Shown: in pieces, positions 34,955 to 44,477 of the stretch
Numbering within the stretch: position 1 is the stretch's first letter
Layout: the number at the start of each line of letters is the position of its first letter
DNA from: Streptomyces sp. L-9-10
GTDB lineage: Bacteria > Actinomycetota > Actinomycetes > Streptomycetales > Streptomycetaceae
Reading direction: 5' to 3'
Length of the DNA stretch: 64,000 bases
Assembly: GCF_004151105.1 (NCBI RefSeq)
Contig: NZ_PHRF01000008.1
Span: 62,001-126,000 of the forward strand
Notes under the pieces: model-generated
Databases searched by the model: none
What the model was told of the DNA's origin: nothing
What the model saw: only the letters and a program-made list of their open reading frames with translations
Translations under genes and position numbers: made by a program

Positions 34955-35591
34955 CAATTCTGATCTGCGGGCGTCGGCGTCGGCGCTGGCGGACATCGCG
35001 AAGGGCATCGACCTGGCGCATGCCGAGTTGAAGGAGCTCGGGATGATCGGCGAGGCGTCGGCGGGCCGGGGGTTCTCGGATCTGGCGCTGTCCGGGCTGG
35101 AGTTGGGGCACGGCGGGCTGACGTCGGAGTTCGAGACGTTCTGTGATCGCTGGGAGTGGGGGGTCCGGGCTCTGACGCTGCGCGGGAACGATTTCGCCCA
35201 GGGCGTGGGGTTGTCGGCCGGTGCGTTCGCCGAGCAGGAGCAGTACGTCAAGGACTCGATCAAGATCGGTGTGAACTCGCTGAACGGGAACCCGCACCTG
35301 AGCGAGGACGAGGTCAAAAAGGTCGGCTGGGACGAGATCCGTACGCAGAGCGCGTACGACAACCCCGACTGGAGTGCCGAGTCGTTCTCCGAGGCGCACG
35401 CGGAAGTCAAGCAGACGTGGAAGGACACCGCGTACGACGTGGAGGACGCGATGCTCGACTCGTTGGAGCGTTCGGGGGCGATGGACCCGACCATGCGTGA
35501 CGCCTTGGACGAGCAGCTCAAGGAGACTCTCGATCCCTCCGCGGATGCGGTCGCGCAGGCCGAGGAGCCGCGGTGGGGGGAGAGCCGCTGA
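34944..35591 (+). CDS. WXG100/ESX-associated helical protein
   Basis: A 215-residue protein from ATG 34944, with GGGGGACGGA upstream. It is mostly helical (LRASASALADIAKGIDLAHAEL...FETFCDRWEWGVRALTLRGND), as in actinobacterial proteins paired with WXG toxins. The stop overlaps the start of the toxin gene by one base (TGATG). Confidence 0.75.
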   Translation: MTGDNSDLRASASALADIAKGIDLAHAELKELGMIGEASAGRGFSDLALSGLELGHGGLTSEFETFCDRWEWGVRALTLRGNDFAQGVGLSAGAFAEQEQYVKDSIKIGVNSLNGNPHLSEDEVKKVGWDEIRTQSAYDNPDWSAESFSEAHAEVKQTWKDTAYDVEDAMLDSLERSGAMDPTMRDALDEQLKETLDPSADAVAQAEEPRWGESR

Positions 35592-37222
35592 TGGTGGACT
35601 GGGGAGGGCTCGCCGACGATGTCGTCGATGGCATCGGCAAGGGGATCGACAAGGGCAAGGAGGTTGTCGGCGAGGGTGTCGACTGGACCACGGACCGGGT
35701 CGGTGACGGTCTGGACAAGGTCGGCGCGCATGACTGGGCGGACGCCGTCGAGGACTGGGGCGACGAGACGGCGTCCTCTCTCGGCGCGCAGGTCGGTGAG
35801 CAGCAGCTCGGCCAGAGTGAGGAAGCCGACGAGCTGATCCATGGCAGGCCGGAGAAGATCGCCGCGACGGTGAAGAACCTGCGGGACTTCCAGAAGGCGT
35901 TCGATCTCGTCGGCGGCGGGATGAGGAAGCTCGACTCCAGCCGCTGGAAGGGCGAGGGCGCCGACGCCTTCCGGGAGAAGTTCCAGCCTCTGCCCACGGA
36001 CTGGCTGCGCGCCGCCGACGCCTTCGAGGACGCTGCCAAGGCACTGGAGACGTACTCCAAGACGGTCACCAGCGCACAGGGCAAGGCACGCGAGGCGATC
36101 GCCCTGTACAAGGAGGGCAACGAGACCTCCAAGACGGCCACCGACGAGTACAACAACAAGGTCGACGCCTACAACGCGGCGCGCAACAACGACAACCCGC
36201 CCCCCAGACCCGCCCCTTTCACCGACCCCGGCAAAGCCAAACGCGAGCGGGCACACGAAATCCTCAAGGACGCCCGACACCACCGCAACGAAGCCGCCGA
36301 GTCCGCGAAAGGCGCGATCACCGCGGCGATGGCCCACGCCCCCAAGGAACCCACCGGCCGGGAGAGGGCGAAGCACGAGTTCATGGACTGGGGCGTGGGC
36401 CAAGGCGTCGAGCTGGCCCACTTCGGCGGCGGCGTCGTCAAGGGCACCGCGGGCCTCGTCAACTTCGTCCGCTCGGTGAACCCGCTCGACGCGTACAACC
36501 TGACCCACCCCGCCGAGTACTACAAGGGCGTCAACATGACGCTTGCCGGCCTCGCCACCACCGTCGCCAACCCGGACCGCGCACTGAAAAACGCCTGGGA
36601 CGCGGCGAAGGGCGACCCGTCCGAATTCCTCGGCCGCCTCGTTCCCGAGATTCTCGGCACCAAGGGCACGGGAGTGCTCCGGGGGAGCATCAGGGCAGGA
36701 CTGCGCGAGGGAACGGTTGTTGGCAGGCTTCCAGATGAATGGATGACGGGAGCACGGCGGCGCCCAAGAGACCTTCTGGATGATCCAGCTCAGACAAAGT
36801 GGGCCGAGGACGCGTACTCCAGCTTCCTGGAGGATTCTCGCGATGTGAGCAGCATCGCCGAACACTCTCGTCAAGTGCGGCGAGGCGATGGCTCCTCGGG
36901 ATTCTCAGACGAAGAAATCGCGTCGGTCAAGAAGCACGTTTTCGACACTGAGCATCCGATCGTCGACCCCGAAACAGGTAAGGTCGTGGTGCGAAAGTTC
37001 GATGCAGACGCGGAGATCGCAGATGCATGGATCCGCCTCAGATCCGGCAACGCACTCCCCGAAGACCATCTTCTCCTTGAACACGAGATAGCCGAGCTCG
37101 GATATCTCCGCGACAATCCTGGTGCCACATATCAGGAGGCCCACCGCTTCGCAAACACAGACTATAATTGGGAAAAAAACATTCCGCTGTTCAAGAGGGA
37201 AGATTTGGAAGGAGATTGGTGA
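35591..37222 (+). CDS. Polymorphic toxin, WXG-type N-terminus and HExxE C-terminal domain
   Basis: A 543-residue protein. A helical region follows the WxG motif Trp119-Lys-Gly121, then a long coiled segment and a linker (about 200-370). From about residue 410 the sequence becomes A/T-richer and ends in a separate domain, with LLLEHEIAELGYL containing His498-Glu499-x2-Glu502, then YQEAHRFAN. The layout matches type VII-secreted polymorphic toxins. HExxE may bind metal or be a structural motif; the activity is unknown. TGATG coupling to the next gene marks that as its immunity partner. Confidence 0.8.
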   Translation: MVDWGGLADDVVDGIGKGIDKGKEVVGEGVDWTTDRVGDGLDKVGAHDWADAVEDWGDETASSLGAQVGEQQLGQSEEADELIHGRPEKIAATVKNLRDFQKAFDLVGGGMRKLDSSRWKGEGADAFREKFQPLPTDWLRAADAFEDAAKALETYSKTVTSAQGKAREAIALYKEGNETSKTATDEYNNKVDAYNAARNNDNPPPRPAPFTDPGKAKRERAHEILKDARHHRNEAAESAKGAITAAMAHAPKEPTGRERAKHEFMDWGVGQGVELAHFGGGVVKGTAGLVNFVRSVNPLDAYNLTHPAEYYKGVNMTLAGLATTVANPDRALKNAWDAAKGDPSEFLGRLVPEILGTKGTGVLRGSIRAGLREGTVVGRLPDEWMTGARRRPRDLLDDPAQTKWAEDAYSSFLEDSRDVSSIAEHSRQVRRGDGSSGFSDEEIASVKKHVFDTEHPIVDPETGKVVVRKFDADAEIADAWIRLRSGNALPEDHLLLEHEIAELGYLRDNPGATYQEAHRFANTDYNWEKNIPLFKREDLEGDW

Positions 37223-37455
37223 TGGCTTCGCTGGTATATTTTCGCAAGGTTTCCGAATCGAATGATTCCGTCGAATACATCTTTGGCTTCGACACGAACG
37301 AGCCGCCTCGGCGGCTCCTGATGGACACGAAAAGTCGCAGGTCTCAACCCGTCGACGGCGAAATCGACTACGCGTTCCTCAAGGCATCACGCAAAATTAA
37401 TGCGCTCTATGAGGAGGCATCACAGTGGCCCGACCACGGAATGAGCGTCAGCTGA
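37222..37455 (+). CDS. Probable cognate immunity protein
   Basis: A 77-residue protein starting at ATG 37222, overlapping the toxin stop, with GGAAGGAG upstream. It is acidic/mixed and globular with no signal peptide (SNDSVEYIFGFDTNEPPRRL...). Its base composition follows the toxin tip, not the core genome, as expected for an exchanged toxin-immunity cassette. No known immunity family is assigned. Confidence 0.7.
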   Translation: MASLVYFRKVSESNDSVEYIFGFDTNEPPRRLLMDTKSRRSQPVDGEIDYAFLKASRKINALYEEASQWPDHGMSVS

Positions 37456-38056
37456 CAACAACGCCAACCCGGACCGCCCCCTGGACGTCGCCCTACGGGC
37501 TACCGTGCCCCGTGAAGGTTCGCGCGCGGAAACTTACCGCTCGTCTACGCCATCAAACCTCCTGCTTCAGGGCGCCATCGTTCCTTGATACGCCCGCACG
37601 CACCCGCAAAACGCTGATTCTGACAGCGGCCACGCGAGTCGTGGTCTCAGTTATGGTCTCATTCACAAACGTTCAACACCGTCCACTACCGTCCTGATCG
37701 CCAGCTCCACCGCAGGTCGGGATACCCCCGGATGCCTCCAAAGCCCTGGCGAACCTTTGGAAAGCATGCTGGGGCAACCCCTCAAGATTTCGAATCTCCT
37801 ATTTTCCGCCAGTGCCTCACCGGACACAATGTCGATGGCGCCTGGGCGCAGTGCCTCGGCAATGGCCCGGCCAGTCTCACGAGCCGTAAGGTACGGACGC
37901 ACGTCGTGCGCTTTGCACCGTTATGGACCCGGACATCGCGGACACGATCCCCAACGATGGGGCCAGCTCTTTTGGCAGCGCGACGACGTCACCCGCGTCA
38001 GCGATGTTGGTCCAGCGCTTCACTGGAGTCGGCCAGCATGCGTGACCGTGGACCGG
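37456..38056. other. 600 bases of decayed sequence
   Basis: A 79-codon minus-strand frame (37663-37902) is unrecognised and poorly supported. No intact gene is seen. Confidence 0.5.
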
Positions 38057-38720
38057 TCAGGGCATGAGGCGTTCGAAGACGAGGTTGCGTACGGCCAAGG
38101 GGGAGCCCAGCGTCACCAGCGTCAGATCCGGGCAATCAGGGAGGGCGTGCAACGTCTCGTACGCGGCGACCGTCCCAAGTGCATGGGCGACGATCACCTC
38201 GGTCTCACGCGTAATGCGCCGAGCGATCCTGTCCTGGATGCCGGAACGTACGTCGGGCTCGGTGAAGTAGCGGCGTACCTGCCGGGCGCTGGAAATCATC
38301 GTGCATTCGCTGAGACCGGCAAAGAAGGACGAATGGCTGAGTGCGTCCAGGGCTCGCTGAACAAGGTGGGGGGTACGCATCCGGGCCGGGGCGGCCGGGC
38401 TGCGTACCCCCGACTCGCGTCTCCTGTTTTGACGCGGATTCCCACCTGTCCTGAACATCGGAAGCATCCAGCTCGGGGGGCCGAGTCCGCCGTAACCGGC
38501 AGTACGGAAGAGGTCGCCGTAGAAGGCCATGGAGACCTCATCGCGCGCCACATGCGTGTCGGTCGCCAGGGCCAGGCCGTCACTCCGGGCTGCCCTGCAT
38601 GGTCGTTTTGCCGAGCGCGACGGTCAGGGCGGCGTCGCCGACGAAGCCCGCGAATGTACGCCGACCAGGTCCTTGACCGCGCCTACCGGTTCCTTGACCA
38701 GGTCACCGTAGAAGGCCCTT
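38057..38720 (-). pseudogene. Alpha/beta hydrolase remnant with altered nucleophile motif
   Basis: The last 100 residues (38057-38400) match the C-terminal half of a lipase-like protein: VIVAHALGTVAAYETL and LVTLGSPLAVRNLVFERL. The expected GHSLGS-type serine is alanine. Upstream to 38720 fragments such as AFYGDL occur twice in different frames, so the N-terminal half has been scrambled. Confidence 0.6.
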
Positions 38721-38721
38721 G

Positions 38722-39885
38722 ATGGTTCCCGACGTCTCCACCGGCTCCCACACCCGCGGTCTGCTCGCCTACCTCTATGAGCCTGGCCGCCGCGACGAGC
38801 ACACCGACCCGCACATCGTCGCCGCCTGGGACATGGCCGGCGCCCCCGACCCCGGCCGCGACGATGCGGCCACCCACACCCAGCTCGCCACACGTCTCGA
38901 CATCCACGTACGACTCCGCACCCGCGAACTCGACGCGACGGCAGGAAGCCGCCCAAACACGTCTGGCACTGCCCGTACGCACCGCGCCCGGCGACCGCTA
39001 CCTCACCGACGACGACTGGGCGGAAGTCGCCCGCCGTATCGTCCACGCGACCGGGCTCACCCCGGGAGGCGACGACCAAGCATGCCGCTGGATCGCCGTC
39101 CAGCACGCGGACGACCACATCCACATCCTCGCGTCCAACCGGGCCAGGTGCTCCGCGATCCGCGCCGACCAGGAGGAGGCTGCCGCCCTGCGCTCGGCGG
39201 CCCGAGAACTTCTCAGCGGCAATACCAGCACCGACGGAGCCGTGGTAGTCGACCTGACCGTCGCCGCGATCTACTCGCGCTGGCACGAGAAACGAGGCCA
39301 CGAGCAGCAAGCCGCAGCCGCCGAGCAGACGCCGGTGCACCTCCGCGTCGCCTACGCCGCCACGGCCCAGCCGGTGCTCACCGACCTCGCCCGGCGGGCC
39401 CCGCGCCAGCAGAACACCGACGGGTACGCAGCCGCTGTACGACAGGCCCTCGCCGAACACGCCGAGCGCCTCCTCACCGCCCCGGCCTGGCCCGACCCGC
39501 CCTCACGACCGTCCTCGCTCAAGAAGAAACCGCTGGCCACCGCCCCGGCCAGATCCTCGCGACAGCGGCGGCCGAGCGTGAACTGGGTACCGCCGACTCG
39601 GCAGCCGAAGTCATCACCTGGCATATCGCCAACCAGCCGGACAAGCGATCAAGCGCCGCTCTAGCCCGGAGCGGAAACGTCAGCCGAACCACCACACCCA
39701 CAGCAGCCACCGCGCCCCGCGTGGACGGAGTGAACCCTCGCCATCGTCGACAGCACCACAAGCCGGCGGGCCCACACCGAGGAACGCGGGCTCACCGGGG
39801 AGTCCGGGCCGAGGCGGCTTCGGCCGGATCACGCGAGTACCGGCCGGAAGTCATCGACAGGGCAGGCGACTTCTCGTCCAAGTGA
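38722..39885 (+). pseudogene. Relaxase/mobilisation protein, frameshifted with internal deletion
   Basis: The start (MVPDVSTGSHTRGLLAYLY and EHTDPHIVAAWDMAGAPDPGRD) matches Streptomyces mobilisation relaxases. The frame shifts near 38940. The next frame has PVRTAPGDRYLTDDDW and the metal motif HADDHIHIL, then jumps to the conserved C-terminal AIRADQEEAAALRSAA region, missing roughly 200 residues. The frame shifts back near 39495 and ends in ATAAAERELGTADSAAEVITW. It is non-functional. Confidence 0.8.
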
Positions 39886-39924
39886 CATTCTGGGAGCTGC
39901 ACAGAGGCGAAAGGGAGTTGGCTC

Positions 39925-40467
39925 ATGCGGTGGACGGTTCATGGCGAGCGTCAGATTTACAGCAACCCGTGGGTCAATCTCTGGCTCGTGGATGTCCAGC
40001 AGCCGGACGGTCGGCGGTGGGAGCATCATGTGGTCCGGATGCGGCATCTCGCCGTGGCCGCCGTGGTGGACGAGCAGAAGCGGGTGCTGATGATGTGGCG
40101 CCACCGGTTCATCACGGACACATGGGGCTGGGAACTGCCGATGGGCCTGATCGAGGCCGACGAGACCCCGGAGCCGGCGGCGGCCCGTGAGGTGGGGGAG
40201 GAGACCGGCTGGTGGGTGGAGGGTCTGAAGCCTCTCGTCTACGCGCAGTCGGCGAACGGTATCACCGACTCGGAACATCACGTCTTCTGCGCTGAGGCTG
40301 CCACCTACGCGGGCCCGCCGACCGAACTGAACGAGTCGGACCGCATCGAGTGGATCCCGATGTCCGAGATCAGGGGCATGATCGACCGTCGCGAGGTGGT
40401 CAGCAGCGGAAGCCTGGTCGGGCTGCTGTACCTCCTGCTGGACGATGCCACCAGCGCCACCAGCTAG
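39925..40467 (+). CDS. Nudix hydrolase
   Basis: A 180-residue protein from ATG 39925, behind AAAGGGAG. The Nudix box GLIEADETPEPAAAREVGEETGW is complete. The ADP-ribose/nucleoside-diphosphate-sugar type is likely, but the substrate is not determined. It is intact cargo in the island. Confidence 0.88.
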   Translation: MRWTVHGERQIYSNPWVNLWLVDVQQPDGRRWEHHVVRMRHLAVAAVVDEQKRVLMMWRHRFITDTWGWELPMGLIEADETPEPAAAREVGEETGWWVEGLKPLVYAQSANGITDSEHHVFCAEAATYAGPPTELNESDRIEWIPMSEIRGMIDRREVVSSGSLVGLLYLLLDDATSATS

Positions 40468-40507
40468 GACTTGTCCGACCAAGCCTGTGACGTCTGGCTC
40501 TGCTTGG

Positions 40508-40801
40508 TCACGCGCTCGGGGCAGTGGTCGCGCTGGCGGTCAGTCGAAGATGGTTAATGTCTCCAGAGTGCACCACTTCAACCTCGGTAGCAGAGTCGTC
40601 TTCGAAGCGCAGAGTGAAGTACGGACTGGCCTCGATGAGCAGTTGTACGTCTTCACGCGCATCGCGGTCGAGGGGCGGTGAGGCGGCGGCGTCCCACGTG
40701 CCGCTGCCGACCGTGGGGACGATCCTGACAGAGATGCGCGCCAGGCAGGTTGAACGGTTGGCCCACCACTCCAAACGCGCTGTGCCCTCGTAACGGTCCA
40801 T
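40508..40801 (-). CDS. Hypothetical 97-residue protein
   Basis: The protein begins MDRYEGTARLEWWANRSTCLARISV and continues with alternating strands. It is soluble, with no recognised family. Coding use is plausible and it converges with the Nudix gene. Confidence 0.5.
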   Translation of the reverse strand: MDRYEGTARLEWWANRSTCLARISVRIVPTVGSGTWDAAASPPLDRDAREDVQLLIEASPYFTLRFEDDSATEVEVVHSGDINHLRLTASATTAPSA

Positions 40802-41045
40802 TCTGCGAGGGTACGCAGAGTGGCTGTCTCTCCGGCCGAGCGTCTCGTTGGGCAGGGCATCACGAGTGGGCTGACGACAGACGCTGCAGTCCCGTGCGCT
40901 TCACCACGTGCGTGGGGCGGCCACTTCAGGCCAGGAGAATCGGTACTCCGCTGGTGACGCAGACAGACGCAGCGGTGGTGCGGCAGGAGCCGGGTCACCT
41001 TGCCGCCGGAGTGCCGGGCGTCGCAGCGCTGGCAGCCGGTCTGCG

Positions 41046-41767
41046 GACCTCAGTGAGATCCCCGCCATCGTCCACGCTCAGCGCCGTCACCTGCGGCTAC
41101 TGAACCGCCACTTACGACGCGACTGACCGCCTTCAGTTTCTGCGGGCACATCTGGGACACCGTCCGCCCGCCCGAGGACCCCCGGCACGTCCGGCACACC
41201 TGGGACGCACGGGCCCGCGTCCTCATACCGGACGTCGACAAGTCCACCGCCTTTCGGGCCTACAGCACCTCGAAGCTGTTCGCCACGGTCTATCCCGAAG
41301 CCGTCGACCTGGCCGTTCTCATCGCCTCGCCCCACTGGCGCCGACGCGCGAGCAGAGACCTCCTCGACCAGCTCCGCTTCCTCGACGAGATCAGTCGCCG
41401 CGTCAGCTACCCCTACACCGACAAGCCCGAGTTCGGCGACGCCATAGCGCACTGGGCCACCGTCGACTCCTGGCGACCGCCCTCCGCGCCCACCAACACC
41501 TACTCTCCGGCCCGGATGCAGGGCGTCCTCTCGCCACTCCACCGGGGCCGGACCAAGCGGCACGAGAACAGCGCGCTCTGGTTCAGCCGGAACCGCAAGG
41601 CAGGCTCCGCCCTGCTCCGGCACAACCATATCCGCCCCGTCATCGATCACGCCTGGGCCCAGGACTACGAACGGGATCGAGGAGCCATCTGGCACAGCAA
41701 GCGAACCGACCAGCAACTCCTCAACCAGACAGCCCGCGAGCGAGTGGAACGGAAAGCAGCCCGCTGA
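41046..41767 (+). pseudogene. TniQ-like protein fragment
   Basis: One frame gives DLSEIPAIVHAQRRHLRLLNRHLRRD and stops at 41126. From about 41126 another frame, without any start codon, gives 213 residues (FCGHIWDTVRPPED... VYPEAVDLAVLIASPHWRRR...). This layout resembles the C-terminal part of actinobacterial TniQ-family proteins. The N-terminal part is missing. Confidence 0.45.
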
Positions 41768-42066
41768 CCACCTGGCCTTGAAGTGCCGAGACAGCAGTCC
41801 GCCGGGGCCCATTCGCCGATCCCGAACACGGCGTGACTTTCGCTTACGCGATGAACCGCGTGATCGGAGGCGGCAACGATGTGCGTGCGGCCTCGTTGAC
41901 AGACGCCCTGCGAAGGTCGCTGGCGTGACTCGCTGTATGGCTATCCGCTCCGCCCGACCGTGGGGTCCGTCCTCATTCCTCGGCCAAGAAAGCCACCGGC
42001 GGCATGAGCTCTTCTCGCTGAACCAGGCGGAGATCAGTTGACCGCCGCCCGCCAGCGACGCGGCGG
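41768..42066. other. 299-base gap
   Basis: Only short frames without ribosome binding sites are present; nothing is recognised. Confidence 0.4.
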
Positions 42067-42570
42067 TCAGGAGGTCTTCCTCGGATGCTTCGAGGCTTCG
42101 GCCTCCTGCCGCCGGGTGGCCACTGCCTCAATGACAGTGGCGGCACACGCCTCTGGTTCGAGGTGCTCCCAGAAGCGGAGCACCAGCCAACCTGCCTCCG
42201 CGAGGCGGTTGTCCGTGTCCCGGTCTCGCTGGATGTTCCGGCCAATCTTGTCCTCCCAGTACGGCCGGTTCGTCTTGGGCCTCACGAAGTGCTCCGGGCA
42301 GCCGTGCCAGAAACAGCCATCGATGAAGACGGCCACCTTCACAGGGCGGAAGACCATGTCGGCCGTGCGGCGCATCTTCGGGAGCGGCTTTGCAGCCACC
42401 CGGTAGCGCAGTCCGGCAGAGTGGACAAGCGAGCGGAGGAGCAGCTCGGGTGCGGTATCGCGATACCGGTTGCCGAGCATGCTCCGCCGGTTCGCGGCCG
42501 ACGACGCCCACGCCCCTTCCGGCGGTGTCCACTGCTCCGCCGGTGCTTCTAGTTGTCCTTGCTCGCTCAT
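42067..42570 (-). CDS. vsr: Very short patch repair (Vsr) endonuclease
   Basis: A 167-residue protein. NRRSMLGNRYRDTAPELLLR, then MRRTADMVFRPVKVAVFIDGCFWHGCPEH and RPKTNRPYWEDKI are the Vsr motifs, including the catalytic Asp of the DMVF element and the zinc Cys/His. It nicks at T:G mismatches left by 5-methylcytosine deamination. No cytosine methyltransferase is seen in the window, so the partner is elsewhere or lost. Confidence 0.92.
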   Translation of the reverse strand: MSEQGQLEAPAEQWTPPEGAWASSAANRRSMLGNRYRDTAPELLLRSLVHSAGLRYRVAAKPLPKMRRTADMVFRPVKVAVFIDGCFWHGCPEHFVRPKTNRPYWEDKIGRNIQRDRDTDNRLAEAGWLVLRFWEHLEPEACAATVIEAVATRRQEAEASKHPRKTS

Positions 42571-42734
42571 ATCTCCGACAGCTTAGAGACGGCTTCCTCC
42601 GGGGCATCCGGCTTGGCGAGGACCCATTCCTGTCCGTCCAGCTCTATTCTCGGTGCTTCCCCTTGGTGGGACGGGCGGCCGCAAGCCTCGCACTCACCGA
42701 CTCGCCTGAGCTCGGTACGGGCAACCAGCGCGCT
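42571..42734 (-). pseudogene. Start-less fragment coupled to vsr
   Basis: An open frame of about 54 codons without a start codon (CEACGRPSHQGEAP...DGQEWVLAKPDAPEEAV) ends in TGA overlapping the vsr ATG (ATGA). It looks like the C-terminal remnant of a zinc-ribbon protein once translated with vsr. Confidence 0.45.
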
Positions 42735-42792
42735 TCAGCGATCCGGCAATGAAGTAGTCCATGCTGTTGCCATCGGCGAAGCCTGATTCCCG

Positions 42793-42828
42793 CTGGGAGC
42801 CATCTGGGAGCCGATCTGCTCCCCAAAC
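42793..42828. repeat. Arm-type repeat cluster, right end
   Basis: CTGGGAGCCATCTGGGAGCC differs from the left copy (29932-29951) at two of 20 bases and is likewise followed by GCTCCCCAAAC inverted. Confidence 0.55.
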
Positions 42829-42917
42829 CCCCTCCACACCACCCGAGACCGACCGGGACCACCTACCTGAACTGTGCAAACACAATGCAGGCAGGAAAGA
42901 TCATTAACCGACCCTCA

Positions 42918-43011
42918 TTCGGGACGAAGAGGTCGTGGGTTCAAATCCCGCCACCCCGACAGCTGAAACACCAGGTCAGGGGCCTGATCCGCAGAGCGGG
43001 TCGGGCCCCTG
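42918..43011 (+). repeat. Right attachment repeat (attR-like)
   Basis: A copy of the tRNA-Pro 3' part, its downstream flank and terminator (75 bp perfect, 94 bp at two mismatches). The 5' half of a tRNA is absent here, so this copy marks the right border. Confidence 0.92.
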
Positions 43012-43189
43012 CATCGTTTGTGAGGTCGTCTTGGGGGCCGCTGGGGAGCCGGCGGCGGGAAGCGGCTCCGTCGACCGAAGCGGCGCCCCCGATAGGCGCA
43101 TCACATACAGCAGGGTGTTGCGGGACGTCGGCCACATACGCCAGCCGAGTGACGAGTCGCTTCCCGTACTCAAGGGCAGGAAGCGACCT

Positions 43190-43825
43190 TCAAAGCCCAG
43201 CAGATGGCTCTTTCGGATGCCAGTCCGCCTCAGACCACTCGTACTCCACGAACTCGTCGGGAACCTGCCCACAGGGGGCGTAGACGCTGATGAACAGAGT
43301 CGTGGTCGAGTCGTTCCACCGCACGTCGACCTGGTCGCCGCCCGCCGGATTTTCGAATCGGAAGCCCAGTTCGCGGAACGTCGCGCCTGCACGGTCGCCT
43401 TCGTGAGTGAGCTTCCACCCCTTCCGCACCAGCCGCTGGCGCACGCTCCGCTGCGCGTCTCGGGCGGTGGCTTCGGGGACGCCGGGCAGGCTCCAATCGA
43501 GACCGAAGCTGCGGACGTCGCTTCGCGCCTCGTCAATGTGGGCGAGGCCCCTCAGTCCGCGGTAGTAACAGGCGCCGGTAGAGACCCTGCCCGAGCCCGC
43601 GGCGTACTTCTCGGGCAGCGCGAAGTCGTCGTACACCTCGTCGGACCGGGACTTGAGCCGTTGCGCGACCGTGTCGGGGTCGGCCGAAGGATACGGCGCG
43701 CCGTTCCACACAGCGTTCCCCGCCACCACGGCACCGACCAGCAGCGCCACCATCACGAGCCCTGTGATGGCATACAGGACGGACCGCCCGGAGGTCCGGG
43801 CTCTACGCACAGGGCTCTGGAGCAT
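43190..43825 (-). CDS. Membrane-anchored hypothetical protein
   Basis: A 211-residue protein from ATG 43825; the ribosome binding site is weak and ATG 43861 is an alternative. A single helix (about 18-40, VLYAITGLVMVALLVGAVVAG) is followed by an extracytoplasmic domain with two Cys (ACYYRG and APCGQV). No family is recognised. It lies downstream of the second toxin cluster, on the same strand. Confidence 0.65.
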   Translation of the reverse strand: MLQSPVRRARTSGRSVLYAITGLVMVALLVGAVVAGNAVWNGAPYPSADPDTVAQRLKSRSDEVYDDFALPEKYAAGSGRVSTGACYYRGLRGLAHIDEARSDVRSFGLDWSLPGVPEATARDAQRSVRQRLVRKGWKLTHEGDRAGATFRELGFRFENPAGGDQVDVRWNDSTTTLFISVYAPCGQVPDEFVEYEWSEADWHPKEPSAGL

Positions 43826-44477
43826 GCATGTGACGGTAGGCGCCGGCATCGCGCGGCGCATGAGTAGCCGTACCCAGGAGAGTTCTGGGGCACCCACGAA
43901 GTCGGATGCCGAAGCGACGAACGTGGAGAGCCACTGGCAGAGGGCTTCTACGCATTCGATGTCGCACACCGCGCGGTCACGCAGCGCCGGGTCACACGGC
44001 AGGCAGTCCGACAAACCCAAACTGCTGCTGAGCCACACGGCTTGGACAATCAATCCAGTCCACGCTGGTCAGGGAATCGGTCCGATTGTCTTCCGTGTCA
44101 AAGGACGCGAGCTCATGCGGTGGCGCTCCGCTGTCGGTCCGGGCGGCAAGCGCGGAGATCTTGCGGACGCCACCGCTGGCGCGGCCGAAGAAACCCCGTG
44201 CGTGCTTGCGGCAGTGACTCAACTACCCTCGTGCACAGGCAACTTCGGCGGCGTGCAATTGGGGGGGTGCACTCGTGCACTCCTACCTGAGCTAGAGCTC
44301 AGCTCCTCCGTCTCGCTCCCCTGCAGACACACCGAGGTCCACTTCGCGAAGCCGGTCTGCTCAGGGCAGTGCGTGACGTTGACGAACTTTGCTCAAGCAT
44401 GCGTGGAGTCAGCCCTCAGGGCATAACAGGCCCCAGCACGAAGCACGGAGATGAACTCAGACTCCGCGATCGAATCC
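43826..44477. other. 650-base gap, probably decayed sequence
   Basis: No frame with a ribosome binding site is seen. G/C content falls toward the right end, where the immunity gene lies. Confidence 0.45.

Larger units (their letters stand above)
29819..42992. mobile_element. Decayed 13.1-kb integrative element in tRNA-Pro
   Basis: The element is bounded by the 75-bp perfect repeats. It carries a frameshifted, N-terminally truncated tyrosine integrase, a relaxase with an internal deletion, transposase-, TniQ- and hydrolase-like fragments, and intact cargo (toxin-immunity operon, Nudix, Vsr). No replication or Tra gene was found. It is probably the fixed remnant of an integrative mobilisable element. 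Cargo genes are less G/C-rich than the core. Confidence 0.88.

Noticed and set aside
38719..39885. Intact 388-residue protein in one frame
   Set aside because: Conserved relaxase blocks switch between two frames, so the long single frame is not the real product.
41516..41767. 83-residue gene starting at the internal ATG
   Set aside because: It is the C-terminal end of a longer start-less TniQ-like frame beginning near 41126.
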